From a virus, in IMG/VR virus record IMGVR_UViG_3300042387_001125, positions 1-26,899 of that record: 26,899 bases of DNA; one strand, given 5' to 3'. This document shows, one piece after another, positions 16,010-22,922 of this stretch. How positions within the stretch are numbered: the first letter of the stretch is position 1; each line of letters starts with the position of its first letter. The translations under genes were made by a program, and so were the position numbers. A model generated the notes under the pieces. The model made no database searches. It saw only the letters and a list, made by a program, of their open reading frames with translations, and was not told where the DNA came from.

Positions 16010-16281
16010 CAATTATTCTCCAAAAAATCTAAATAAGATTTCAAAACATTAATTTTAACATCCATAATTGTAATGATATTTTCAGATTGTATCATAAATG
16101 TTTTTTGATCGCTAATACTATTCATCCAAAATTTAAAACTTAATTCTTGCCCCTGATCATTGATTTCGCATGGATTAATTAGTTTACAATTAGGTTCCCC
16201 GAGTTCAGAATCCATTTCTATAATTTGAGATATTAAGATAACGTTATTTCTTAATAATAGAGATTTAATTGGTGCTTCCAT
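16009..16281 (-). CDS. Sm-like small protein, second of a tandem pair
   Basis: A 90-residue beta-rich protein starting MEAPIKSLLLRNNVILISQI. It aligns by eye with the gene just upstream: SLLLRNNVILISQIIE matches LLILKSGENLVSEVKE, CKLINPCEI matches YLLNKPQII, and IITIMDVKINVLKSYLDFL matches VVTVVNPIETLEKMY. The layout (short strands, a long variable loop, then a closing helix) suggests an Sm/LSm-like barrel. The overlap with the upstream gene is 17 bases and with the next gene TGATG. It is shorter and more diverged than its partner. RNA binding is an inference from the fold guess. Confidence 0.65.
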   Translation of the reverse strand: MEAPIKSLLLRNNVILISQIIEMDSELGEPNCKLINPCEINDQGQELSFKFWMNSISDQKTFMIQSENIITIMDVKINVLKSYLDFLENN

Positions 16282-16585
16282 TTGTCTGCTCAGCGTACAT
16301 TTTTTCTAAAGTTTCTATTGGATTCACTACAGTAACAACCCAATCAATTGGAATAAGAACATCTTCATCATTCGTCAAAATTATCCATGGGGACAATGAT
16401 ACTTTGACAGAAGGTTTTTCGGAATCTTTACTAGATTCCATCAAAAACATGCTGTTATCATAAGATATTATTTGTGGTTTATTAAGCAAATACCCATAAG
16501 TTTTTTGGGTATCTGGAATTACAAGTTCTTTTACTTCAGATACTAAATTTTCTCCAGATTTCAATATCAATAATTTGATTGACAT
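16265..16585 (-). CDS. Sm-like small protein, first of a tandem pair
   Basis: A 106-residue protein starting MSIKLLILKSGENLVSEVKE, with YLLNKPQIIS and a closing segment IDWVVTVVNPIETLEKMY. I recall the pattern VVLKTGED...YLLxxPC...PWxxxSxD...IPxDxVVTxVxP from a small protein family widespread in T4-like marine phages; an Sm-like fold is plausible. It is the first gene of the gp43-uvsX-gp41 unit, behind a promoter whose -35 box lies in the terminator of hsp20. The ribosome site may be GGAG about 20 bases upstream or absent. Being next to gp43 suggests a replication- or RNA-related regulatory role, which is inference. Confidence 0.7.
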   Translation of the reverse strand: MSIKLLILKSGENLVSEVKELVIPDTQKTYGYLLNKPQIISYDNSMFLMESSKDSEKPSVKVSLSPWIILTNDEDVLIPIDWVVTVVNPIETLEKMYAEQTNGSTN

Positions 16586-16608
16586 AAATTACTACATGCT
16601 CTCCTGCC

Positions 16609-16637
16609 ATTATAGCAATAAAAAAGAGGGGAGTCAA
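16609..16637 (-). promoter_or_regulatory. Sigma-70 promoter overlapping a terminator
   Basis: On the minus strand TTGACT (16637-16632) is followed by 17 bases and TATAAT (16614-16609), with TGC directly before the -10 (extended -10). The -35 overlaps the 3' arm of the hsp20 terminator hairpin and the spacer holds its T-tract. It would drive the Sm-like pair, the UPF0489-like gene, gp43, uvsX and gp41. Confidence 0.8.
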
Positions 16638-16660
16638 CTGGATTTTGCCAGTCTCCCCTC
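16619..16660 (-). terminator. Rho-independent terminator after hsp20
   Basis: On the minus strand GAGGGGAG (16660-16653) pairs with CTCCCCTC (16633-16626), and inside it CTGG pairs with CCAG. A run of T follows (16625-16619). The stop of hsp20 lies 24 bases upstream. The element overlaps the next promoter. Confidence 0.9.
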
Positions 16661-16683
16661 GCGCCGACGATATTCAAAAGTAT

Positions 16684-17118
16684 TTATAGATAATCTTTGC
16701 GCTTGTGATGATCAGGAACAATTCTACCAAGAGTCACAGTTAAAAGCCCATCCTCAAAATCAACTGATCGTACTTCCGTATCATCAGAGAGTGTCCACGC
16801 TCTCTTAAAACTCCGTTGAGCCAAACCTTTGTGGATATAGTTGGACTCCGTTTCTTTGTCTTCTTTTTGGCCCTCCACAAAGAGTTTGCCGTCTTGCGTG
16901 TAGACATAAACTTCTTTTTTCTTAAATCCAGCAAGTGCAAGCTCTAGTCGAGATTCTACGTTACTAACTTGAACTAGATTGTAAGGAGGGTAATTGGTGG
17001 TAGTTTCATGAAGATGAAAAATACGATCAAAATACTCATCCATTCCAATACTATACTTGTTGATCCTTTCCATCAGAGCAGGAAGATCTGCAGCAGTATA
17101 CCTTGTAAGGTTAGTCAT
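16684..17118 (-). CDS. hsp20: Small heat shock protein Hsp20 (IbpA type)
   Basis: ATP-independent holdase chaperone, a core gene of T4-like cyanophages, probably protecting proteins or aiding assembly during infection. The 144-residue product has an N-terminal arm (residues 1-40) and an alpha-crystallin domain from about YPPYNLVQVSN (43-53) through LELALAGFKKKEVYVYTQDG to VDFEDGLLTVTLGRIVP. The C-terminal IxI anchor is reduced to RIVPDHH. A strong ribosome site AAGGAG lies 8 bases before the ATG. It is monocistronic, flanked by terminators on both sides, with its own promoter about 60 bases upstream. This isolation suggests independent control. Confidence 0.93.
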   Translation of the reverse strand: MTNLTRYTAADLPALMERINKYSIGMDEYFDRIFHLHETTTNYPPYNLVQVSNVESRLELALAGFKKKEVYVYTQDGKLFVEGQKEDKETESNYIHKGLAQRSFKRAWTLSDDTEVRSVDFEDGLLTVTLGRIVPDHHKRKDYL

Positions 17119-17179
17119 TATGGTAGCTCCTTTTTAAAGCGAGTTTGTGTTGTGTGGACCCTTTCGGCATCCGTATATA

Positions 17180-17188
17180 ATTATAACA
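17180..17188 (-). promoter_or_regulatory. Extended -10 promoter of hsp20
   Basis: The minus strand reads TGTTATAAT (TGn plus a perfect TATAAT). No -35 box is recognisable; the -35 position falls in the regA terminator hairpin. The predicted 5' leader of hsp20 is about 55 bases, longer than usual here. Confidence 0.65.
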
Positions 17189-17196
17189 CTTCCAAT

Positions 17197-17220
17197 AAAA
17201 AAGCGGGTCGTAAAACCCGC
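17197..17220 (-). terminator. Rho-independent terminator after regA
   Basis: On the minus strand GCGGGT pairs with ACCCGC around a TTTACG loop (17220-17203), followed by six T (17202-17197). It begins 6 bases after the regA stop and ends the long replication operon. Confidence 0.92.
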
Positions 17221-17226
17221 ACTTTA

Positions 17227-17667
17227 TTATTCGGCGTCTTCTACCTTTTTCTTTTTAGACCCAATATTGTACTTGGTTTCTAAGATCCATTCTCCCTTAT
17301 CTTTGTAAGAAAGAACTTTAATTTGATTAAGGGGTGCAATATCTTGAATTTTTTCAAGATCAACAATCGTAATTAGACCCCAATCCGCAAGAAGTTGGGC
17401 AATACGATTGCGGCGCTGAACATCATTCACAGTCAGGTTAGCGTGTTTACCGTCCAAAGCAAACAGTTCCTTAAAGTGAACGAGATAATATCTACCTTGC
17501 TTGTGCAAAATATGGCAAGACTGATAGATTTTCTTTTCCTTTCTTGAAGCGACTCCGATACGAGTCAAAGTTTCACGCACTTTCAAAAAGTCATCTGGTT
17601 CATTTAGAACCACTTCAACCATTTGACTTGGCGTCCACTTCACTTCAGGTTCTTGAACGACACTCAT
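17227..17667 (-). CDS. regA: Translational repressor RegA
   Basis: RNA-binding protein that in T4 represses translation of many early mRNAs, including its own and those of gp44/gp45, by binding near start codons. At 146 residues it is longer than T4 RegA (122), with an N-terminal extension (about 15 residues) and a basic tail (GSKKKKVEDAE). The core matches T4 closely: DDFLKVRETLTRIGVA, KIYQSCHILHKQGRYYLVHF, and LLADWGLITIV. The start overlaps gp62 by 4 bases, keeping the T4 order 44-62-regA apart from the insert between 44 and 62. In T4 regA is directly followed by 43; here hsp20 and three other genes intervene. Confidence 0.95.
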   Translation of the reverse strand: MSVVQEPEVKWTPSQMVEVVLNEPDDFLKVRETLTRIGVASRKEKKIYQSCHILHKQGRYYLVHFKELFALDGKHANLTVNDVQRRNRIAQLLADWGLITIVDLEKIQDIAPLNQIKVLSYKDKGEWILETKYNIGSKKKKVEDAE

Positions 17668-18044
17668 TTTGATCCTCCAGTTTCAAATTTTGATTTAATA
17701 AAAGTAAGTTGTTCTTTTGTAAGAATCCTCAAAGCTTGTTTTGCCTTTTCATTACTATAACCATAGTAACGTTTAACATAATCAAGGTCTTTGATTTTAT
17801 CTTGACGGAGCCAGGGAGAAAATCTCTTCTTTTTCCTCAGACTATTTATAAAAAAGTCATATTGCATCTTTTTTGGAAGAAAATGGCACATATTCATTTC
17901 ATTCGCAAACATAATGCAATCAATATGCCCAGAAAAACAACGATTGATAATATAAGGTGCATATTCCTTCTCAAGCGAAGGATCTTCATCAATTAGATGT
18001 TTCTTCGTCTGATTGATTGAGTTTAACCAGTCCTTCAATTCCAT
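17664..18044 (-). CDS. 62: Clamp loader small subunit (T4 gp62-like)
   Basis: Non-ATPase subunit that forms the clamp loader with four gp44 copies to load gp45. From the ATG at 18044 it has 126 residues, shorter than T4 gp62 (187). It starts MELKDWLNSINQTKKHL; the frame is open 54 bases further up, but that part is cysteine-rich and only overlaps dam. Typical gp62 features are YIINRCFSGHIDCIMFANEM and KKRFSPWLRQDK. It overlaps the end of dam by 56 bases and regA by 4. The position behind dam, not behind gp44, is unusual compared with T4. Confidence 0.87.
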   Translation of the reverse strand: MELKDWLNSINQTKKHLIDEDPSLEKEYAPYIINRCFSGHIDCIMFANEMNMCHFLPKKMQYDFFINSLRKKKRFSPWLRQDKIKDLDYVKRYYGYSNEKAKQALRILTKEQLTFIKSKFETGGSK

Positions 18045-18861
18045 AATTAAAAAGCAGAAGTTCTTTACGTTGTTTTTGCTCACGCATGTATTCACCAACA
18101 GAACGCATTGTGTAAGTTAGATCAAATTCTGCAGCGTTCCAATTCTTAAAACGATCCTTTACAAGTTGATCAGAATTATAACTTACCAATTGATCCATCT
18201 TATTAGAATCACAATCAGCAGCAAACTTATCGTGATCAAATCCTTTGTGCATTGATCCCTTGTTCCCATAGAGATTATCCTTAATATCATAAGGAGGGTC
18301 CAGATACATAAAAGCACCCATGTTTCCATCCATCAGATAGTCGTATGAGTAATTAGTTATACGCCACTTTGAAATTAGCGAAGAATACTCAGGCAGTTTC
18401 TCAATTCCCCGCAAACTGAAATTGGAATTAGATGCTTGTTCTGAAAATGATGAACTCTCTGTGAGACCACTGAAACTGCACTTATTGATAATATAGAAAG
18501 CCACAGCACGATCAATGCTTGGCAAATCTTTGTCATTAACTTGCTCCTTTGCTTCAAGAAAAAGTTCTTTCGCCAGGACTGGAGTATTATTTGTCGTCTT
18601 AAGATCTACAAGTTTATCTTTAAGATCAGTGCCAAACATCTGGAGTTGTTGCCAGAAGTTTACAAGAGGTTCATAAAGATCATTTACCCAAATATCTAGG
18701 TTGGGATATTTTTTAGTGATATAAATCGCAACACTTCCACCACCAAGGAATGGTTCGCGGAACTCGTCATAGTTACGAAGATCTGGAAAATAAGGTCCCA
18801 TTTTTTCACAGGCACGGGACTTTCCGCCTGGATACCTAAGGGGTGTTTTTAACGATTTCAT
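17989..18861 (-). CDS. dam: Dam-type N6-adenine DNA methyltransferase (D12 class)
   Basis: Methylates adenine in DNA, probably at GATC-like sites (specificity not readable). The 290-residue protein opens with PLRYPGGKSRACEKM (residues 7-21) typical of the family, then the SAM-binding FREPFLGGGSVAIY (F38, G40-G42), and the catalytic D188-P-P-Y191 in FMYLDPPYD. IINKCSFSGLTES matches the region that follows the target-recognition part. It is about the length of Dam (278). Its first 26 bases overlap the end of the nuclease-like gene, and its end overlaps gp62 by 56. The pair interrupts the clamp-loader genes. It could guard phage DNA against the partner or a host nuclease. Confidence 0.92.
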   Translation of the reverse strand: MKSLKTPLRYPGGKSRACEKMGPYFPDLRNYDEFREPFLGGGSVAIYITKKYPNLDIWVNDLYEPLVNFWQQLQMFGTDLKDKLVDLKTTNNTPVLAKELFLEAKEQVNDKDLPSIDRAVAFYIINKCSFSGLTESSSFSEQASNSNFSLRGIEKLPEYSSLISKWRITNYSYDYLMDGNMGAFMYLDPPYDIKDNLYGNKGSMHKGFDHDKFAADCDSNKMDQLVSYNSDQLVKDRFKNWNAAEFDLTYTMRSVGEYMREQKQRKELLLFNYGIEGLVKLNQSDEETSN

Positions 18862-19375
18862 GAGGAACGCTCCGTATAAAATTCATAATAAATTCATCTT
18901 TTTCTCCAAAATAGTTCCTATTCCATACAGGACCACCATAAAGAAAAAAATGTTCGTGTTTTGGATCACAAGAAGCAGTAATGTCATTACTGTTAGACTT
19001 CTTAAAATTATACAACATTGATCCAGGAACACAACAAGCTTTCAACTTATCTGGATCACTAAAGATATAATAATCGGCAGGTACAAAATCAGTCTTCCCA
19101 CTCCCTCTTGCATTCTTTACAACGACACCCCTAACTGCCATTTCATTTTTATTTTTGAAAGTTACCTTTTTACTTTCATATGTTTTACCATTTAAATCAA
19201 TCAAATCTTTACCTGTTTGATTAATTCTTTTTAATTTACCACCACTATATTCTTCATATGCAAATTCAATCATCCTACCAACATCAAAATATTGAGTTGG
19301 ATCAGTATTTCCAGACAGGCTGGAAAAAAAGAAGGACAATCGCATTAAATCAATTGTTTTAATAAAATCAATCAT
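18836..19375 (-). CDS. Putative PD-(D/E)xK restriction endonuclease-like protein
   Basis: A 179-residue protein that I do not recognise as a named family. It carries a pattern typical of PD-(D/E)xK nucleases: D57 in GKDLIDLNGK, then E67-S-K69 in YESKKVTFK, with E37 in an upstream helix (RMIEFAYEEY) and a later strand DYYIFSDP. Length is at the low end for type II restriction enzymes. Its stop lies 26 bases inside the Dam-type methyltransferase gene, so the two are coupled like an R-M pair. A role in cutting unmethylated host DNA is an inference; a replication-linked nuclease is an alternative. The upstream 69-residue gene overlaps its start by 8 bases. Confidence 0.6.
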   Translation of the reverse strand: MIDFIKTIDLMRLSFFFSSLSGNTDPTQYFDVGRMIEFAYEEYSGGKLKRINQTGKDLIDLNGKTYESKKVTFKNKNEMAVRGVVVKNARGSGKTDFVPADYYIFSDPDKLKACCVPGSMLYNFKKSNSNDITASCDPKHEHFFLYGGPVWNRNYFGEKDEFIMNFIRSVPHEIVKNTP

Positions 19376-19577
19376 TACAATAATCAGGTTTGTTGTACTT
19401 CAGGTATTCAAGAAAGGTCATTTTCATTTCTTTCTGCGTCATGCCACAGTGTTTGGCAGCAGCAGGAAGAGTCATTTTAGCACGAAACAACGCTTCGTTT
19501 GCTTCCTTTACGTTTTCTGGGGTGGTTTTTATTGGCGATTCATAAAGATTTGCCTTGTTAATTTTATAAGGATTCAT
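19368..19577 (-). CDS. Small HTH-like protein
   Basis: A 69-residue protein starting MNPYKINKANLYESPIKTTP. The segment TLPAAAKHCGMTQKEMKMTF (about 36-55) reads as a helix-turn-helix, with hydrophobic and Gly spacing as in small DNA-binding proteins. It overlaps the 64-residue gene upstream by 4 bases and the nuclease-like gene by 8. A regulator of the adjacent pair is possible (compare R-M controller proteins), but similar small genes near gp44 may occur in phages without the pair. Confidence 0.65.
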   Translation of the reverse strand: MNPYKINKANLYESPIKTTPENVKEANEALFRAKMTLPAAAKHCGMTQKEMKMTFLEYLKYNKPDYCND

Positions 19578-19768
19578 TCTATTCCCTCAACCAATTCAAT
19601 TTCTTCAAATTGATCAGAGGATACTTCATGTATTCCACCAAAAAGATACCAATGTTTCCCATCATCACGAAGACCAAGATATTTCATTTGTTCTTCATCA
19701 AAAGTGTTTTCTCGCATAAGTGCTTGAAGTTGATAATGCATCAAGTCAGATTTACTTGGAACTTTCAT
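19574..19768 (-). CDS. Small acidic protein of unknown function
   Basis: A 64-residue protein starting MKVPSKSDLMHYQLQALMRE, with a helical first half and a beta-like second half (KHWYLFGGIHEVSSDQF) ending acidic (EEIELVEGIE). It overlaps gp44 upstream and the HTH-like gene downstream by 4 bases each. No function is recognisable. Confidence 0.66.
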   Translation of the reverse strand: MKVPSKSDLMHYQLQALMRENTFDEEQMKYLGLRDDGKHWYLFGGIHEVSSDQFEEIELVEGIE

Positions 19769-20709
19769 TTGAATTCACACTCCACCATAATTTCAGTTAA
19801 TGCTGCTAGGAGGTTAATTTCCTGATCAGCCACGAACGCACATTGGTATTGATACTTAGCAATAACAAGAACGGCAGCAGGAATAGATTGGGGTGAAAGA
19901 TAATCATAAGAGGCGTCATACACCCTACGAAGTAAACTAGTAGCATCGTTGTCCAAGTTGGAGACCACCCACTTTCGAACTTCGGTGAAGTTCTTCTCTT
20001 TAAGGTTTTTAATGAGTTCATTTACAGAAACGTCTGAGAAAGATGCAAGAATGCCAGAGTCGATTTTTCCCCCCGTAGAATATCTTTGACATTCGTTGAG
20101 GACCCTTCGGAAATCTGGGAAGTGTTTTGTAACAAGTTCCGCAACGACTTTTTCATCATACTCAATCTTTTCCGCATCCAAGATTTGGAGAACTCTTTTG
20201 AAAAAGGATCCCGCAAGTTGCTGTTTCTGCTTCCCCTTGATTGTGAAGTCGATGACGGCACATCGGGAGTGAAGGGGTTCAATGATCTTATTCTTGTAGT
20301 TACAGGTGAAGATGAATCGGCAGTTGTTATAAAATGCCTCAATATTCGCCCGTAGTAGGAGTTGTACGTCGTTGCCTGTGTTATCTGCCTCATCGATGAT
20401 GATGACTTTGTGTTTAGAAGATCCCGTAAGTGAGACGGTCGAAGCGAAGTTCTTCGCTTGGTTCCGTACAGTATCCAAGAAACGTCCTTCGTCGGATCCG
20501 TTGATGACATAATAATCTGCTCCCAGTTCGTTACACAGTGCTTTTGCAATGGTAGTTTTACCAATACCAGGAGGTCCTGCAAGAAGGAGATTAGGAATCT
20601 CACCTTTCTCTACAAACTCCTTAAAAGTTTTTTTAGTATCATCAGGAAGAATACAATCCTCAATTACTTGAGGACGATACTTTTCCACATAAAGAAATTC
20701 ACTTGTCAT
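19765..20709 (-). CDS. 44: Clamp loader large subunit (T4 gp44-like AAA+ ATPase)
   Basis: ATPase that opens and loads sliding clamp gp45. It has 314 residues from the ATG at 20709 (T4 gp44 is 319). Conserved N-terminus FLYVEKYRPQVIEDCILP, Walker A AGPPGIGKTTIAKAL (K51), Walker B VIIIDEADN (D106, E107), and the SRC motif LHSRCAV with arginine finger R149. An adjacent ATG at 20712 and frame-open ATG at 20721 are less likely. The start overlaps the 44-residue gene upstream by 11 bases. In T4 gp62 follows directly; here four genes, including a methylase, intervene. Confidence 0.96.
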   Translation of the reverse strand: MTSEFLYVEKYRPQVIEDCILPDDTKKTFKEFVEKGEIPNLLLAGPPGIGKTTIAKALCNELGADYYVINGSDEGRFLDTVRNQAKNFASTVSLTGSSKHKVIIIDEADNTGNDVQLLLRANIEAFYNNCRFIFTCNYKNKIIEPLHSRCAVIDFTIKGKQKQQLAGSFFKRVLQILDAEKIEYDEKVVAELVTKHFPDFRRVLNECQRYSTGGKIDSGILASFSDVSVNELIKNLKEKNFTEVRKWVVSNLDNDATSLLRRVYDASYDYLSPQSIPAAVLVIAKYQYQCAFVADQEINLLAALTEIMVECEFK

Positions 20710-20833
20710 CATTAAGTCCAATCAGTTTTTTCAAATAAGAATCTGGGACAACTTCCCACCATTCATTCCCATCAAAAATATACACAGTATATGTATTTTT
20801 GTCAAGGAAGAAATCACCTTTTTTGCATTTCAT
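20699..20833 (-). CDS. Micro-protein (44 residues) upstream of gp44
   Basis: Starts MKCKKGDFFLDKNTYTVYIF, with GNEWWEVVPDSY in the middle and LKKLIGLNDDK at the end. The ATG at 20833 overlaps the stop of the upstream 169-residue gene (ATGA); another in-frame ATG is 6 bases upstream. Its stop lies inside gp44. The beta-rich, tryptophan-containing sequence resembles tiny SH3-like folds. The function is unknown. The overlaps on both sides support it as real. Confidence 0.6.
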   Translation of the reverse strand: MKCKKGDFFLDKNTYTVYIFDGNEWWEVVPDSYLKKLIGLNDDK

Positions 20834-21339
20834 ATCCATTCTGGACGCCTTGACGGCATACGAAGATAATTAGATGCAACCCAAGGTTTGGATGCGATAT
20901 ACATCTTGTAAGCAGTAAAAGTGTCAATGCTTGTGTCAAGTTTATACTCATTTGGCATAGCACGAACGAAGTTTTCTACCTTGTTAATTTTACCACGGGG
21001 GAACAAGTAAAAGGCATCTACGAGTGTTTTGTAACAGGAATGAACCTTACCATAGCGAAGAGTGTATTCATCACACAAATTAAGACCGTGCTTAATCAAC
21101 CAGTAAGCATTATGAACGCTTTCTGCTGCCCACTTGGTGCAAGGATGGTTGCGAAATGCTCCCTTCTCCGTGCTGTAGGGCGTGCTGTCTGCCTTGAGAA
21201 GGGGACCGTAGTTGTGATACCACTTGGATGCCACGATGGAGAGCATCTGGCAGCATTCTAGGGGCATCTTAACAACGTGCTTGTCAGGCAAGCAGATGGC
21301 ACTCTCTGCGGGAAATTCACTTGTTACGAAAATGTTCAT
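20830..21339 (-). CDS. MNIFV-type conserved phage protein of unknown function
   Basis: A 169-residue protein beginning MNIFVTSEFPAESAICLPDK and continuing HVVKMPLECCQMLSIVASKW. I recall this opening (MNIFVxxxxP..A....DKHVVKM.LE..QML) from a family spread through T4-like phages and some bacteria, at times labelled pyrimidine-dimer glycosylase-like. His/Lys/Glu residues in the DKHVVKMPLE helix could be catalytic. The remainder has HPCTKWAAESVHNAYWLIKH and a basic end MPSRRPEWI. It lies in the replication operon between the HExxH protein and gp44, fitting a DNA-related role. The function is uncertain. Confidence 0.72.
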   Translation of the reverse strand: MNIFVTSEFPAESAICLPDKHVVKMPLECCQMLSIVASKWYHNYGPLLKADSTPYSTEKGAFRNHPCTKWAAESVHNAYWLIKHGLNLCDEYTLRYGKVHSCYKTLVDAFYLFPRGKINKVENFVRAMPNEYKLDTSIDTFTAYKMYIASKPWVASNYLRMPSRRPEWI

Positions 21340-21340
21340 A

Positions 21341-21757
21341 TCAAAAACAATACTTTTTCAGTACATAATTTACCTTTTCTGGTTTGTCTTCCATCCAAAA
21401 TGCTTCGTGTTCCATTTGCCTAGAAGCGGTTGACATTTGCATAGACTTTTTAACATCTTCAAGTTTTTCCCAAGGCAAAGGCATATCTTTCATATCGATA
21501 TAAAATGGTTTATATCCATTACACATATGTGCCATATGAACTGCTTCGTGATATACAGTTTCATTTACATATCGTTTAAGATCGTAACCACCATCTTTAA
21601 TATTTTGGGTACAGATGACCATTTTATCATAGGCACCATACCCAAATCGGTTTTTGTCTCTACAAAATTCAATGTTTTCACGAACTGGATATCCAGCATT
21701 AATGACATTTTGAACAATTTGACGCCCGATAGGCGTCAAATAAAGAAGAAATTCCAT
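21341..21757 (-). CDS. Putative zinc metallopeptidase-like protein (HExxH)
   Basis: A 138-residue protein from the ATG at 21757, which overlaps the gp45 stop as TGATG. The helix VYHEAVHMAHMCNG has H70-E71-x-x-H74, and MEHEAFWMED further on offers E116 or E118 as the third zinc ligand, as in small gluzincins. No signal peptide or membrane segment is seen, so it acts in the cytoplasm. Position directly after the sliding clamp gene is unexpected for a peptidase. A 10-bp perfect hairpin lies within the first codons (21717-21741). Catalysis is inferred from the motif only; the fold could be a degenerate relative. Confidence 0.72.
   Translation of the reverse strand: MEFLLYLTPIGRQIVQNVINAGYPVRENIEFCRDKNRFGYGAYDKMVICTQNIKDGGYDLKRYVNETVYHEAVHMAHMCNGYKPFYIDMKDMPLPWEKLEDVKKSMQMSTASRQMEHEAFWMEDKPEKVNYVLKKYCF
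21717..21741 (-). repeat. Perfect 10-bp inverted repeat inside the HExxH gene
   Basis: ATTTGACGCC and GGCGTCAAAT flank a 5-base loop. It begins 16 bases after the ATG at 21757. No T-run follows, so it is not a standard terminator. It could slow translation, protect the gp45 mRNA end or act as a protein-binding site. Confidence 0.75.
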
Positions 21758-22422
21758 CACTCAAAGGTACTGTCTGGTTCTAGAGCAATATAATAGCAGA
21801 GATTGTACTTAGTATTCTTGAACTGTGACAGTAATTTTTCTGACACAACCACATCATAAGCACCTGGAATAATCTTGATATTTTCAACTTTGAAGTTGAA
21901 AGTAAACTCTTTATCAGTTTCTCCAACAACAATAGAATATTCATTAGATGTGTCGTTTTTCTTATCACGAACTACCAAACGAATTACTCCTGCACCACCA
22001 ACAGCGGAAAGATCGGGAAGTTGATAAACACCAGCAGCCTTAATCAATTTTTCAAGTGTGACACTATCAAGTTGGAAACAAACATCCTGAGAAGGTAGTT
22101 GAATTTCCTTATCGGGAGGGGAAATAATAACATTTGGATCAGCATAAAAATACTTTACCCTACGTTTTCCCTCACGAATATTGATATGAGAATCTTCAGT
22201 AAAATCAAGATCTGGATCTTGATGAAGACTAAGACCATTCAAAAATTGATTGAGATCATAAATTGCAAATTCACGGGGAAACTCTTCAGTAATCTCCGCT
22301 TCTGCTAGAATGTTTTTAGCAACAGAAATAGTGCGAAGACGATTTCCTTCTTTTACTAAAATAGAATTATTAATACCTGCAAAGTTCTTGAGGATAGTCA
22401 GAGTGTTGTCAGAGAGTTTCAT
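21757..22422 (-). CDS. 45: Sliding clamp (T4 gp45-like)
   Basis: Trimeric DNA polymerase processivity factor, which in T4 also activates late transcription together with gp33 and gp55. The late boxes in this window make that second role plausible. From the ATG at 22422 it has 221 residues (T4: 228) and starts MKLSDNTLTILKNFAGINNS as in T4. Another ATG at 22443 overlaps the upstream stop as ATGA and could add 7 residues. Further matches are FAIYDLNQFLNGLSL, the region around FYADPNVIISPP, FTFNFKVENIKIIPGAYDV, and the C-terminal YYIALEPDSTFE. Its stop overlaps the HExxH gene. Confidence 0.95.
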   Translation of the reverse strand: MKLSDNTLTILKNFAGINNSILVKEGNRLRTISVAKNILAEAEITEEFPREFAIYDLNQFLNGLSLHQDPDLDFTEDSHINIREGKRRVKYFYADPNVIISPPDKEIQLPSQDVCFQLDSVTLEKLIKAAGVYQLPDLSAVGGAGVIRLVVRDKKNDTSNEYSIVVGETDKEFTFNFKVENIKIIPGAYDVVVSEKLLSQFKNTKYNLCYYIALEPDSTFE

Positions 22423-22439
22423 AGTTTTAGGTTTAATTA

Positions 22440-22889
22440 TCATTTGTTTTCAATCAAATTCAGATGATTGATCAGAAGAATTGTATAGTGAAGAACTTTA
22501 AACAAATCAGCGCGGGGGGTTCCTTTTGTATCGTATCGATCAATATACTTGGTCACATTACCAGCACAGAAACCCTCACGACGATTGTGTTTGATTTTAT
22601 CAAGAGTTTGCTCTTTCCCACCACCAGTTCGATCAACATAATGTTGCCTATATGTACTAGCGATATATTCCTCCAGTTGTTTCAGAATTTTGTCCTCATT
22701 GTATTTCCAAAATCCATTTTTATTCGTGTCTTCAGGCATATTCGAAATTGTATCAGGTGTATAATAAGGATTTCCGATTACGCTAAAATCAGGAGAACCA
22801 AAGTAAATTGTATCGGATGCAGTTGCTCCAGAAATCACTTTATCATTCTTATTATTCATAAGGTTTCTTTCATCTTCAGGTCCAAACAT
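22440..22889 (-). CDS. DUF3310-domain protein
   Basis: A 149-residue protein. The C-terminal half matches the DUF3310 pattern: EEYIASTYRQHYVDRTGGG, then GFCAGNVTKYIDRYDTKGT, and DLFKVLHYTILLINHL. Members occur in many phages and are sometimes labelled nucleotide-kinase-like, without proof. The N-terminal 60 residues look irregular (MFGPEDERNLMNNKNDKVIS). An internal ATG (MNNKND) is an alternative start. It precedes gp45 with an ATGA overlap to that frame and follows the CobS-like gene by 33 bases. Confidence 0.78.
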   Translation of the reverse strand: MFGPEDERNLMNNKNDKVISGATASDTIYFGSPDFSVIGNPYYTPDTISNMPEDTNKNGFWKYNEDKILKQLEEYIASTYRQHYVDRTGGGKEQTLDKIKHNRREGFCAGNVTKYIDRYDTKGTPRADLFKVLHYTILLINHLNLIENK

Positions 22890-22922
22890 AAAAAGAAGTC
22901 ATAACAACCTTCCCATATTCTA

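Noticed and set aside
16681-16688. TATAAATA overlapping the hsp20 stop
   Set aside because: A perfect late box, but a strong terminator begins about 20 bases downstream, so it could not express the next gene. Probably chance, though a short RNA is not excluded.
17843-17850. TATAAATA inside gp62
   Set aside because: It lies in coding sequence with no gene start within 150 bases downstream; probably chance in AT-rich DNA.
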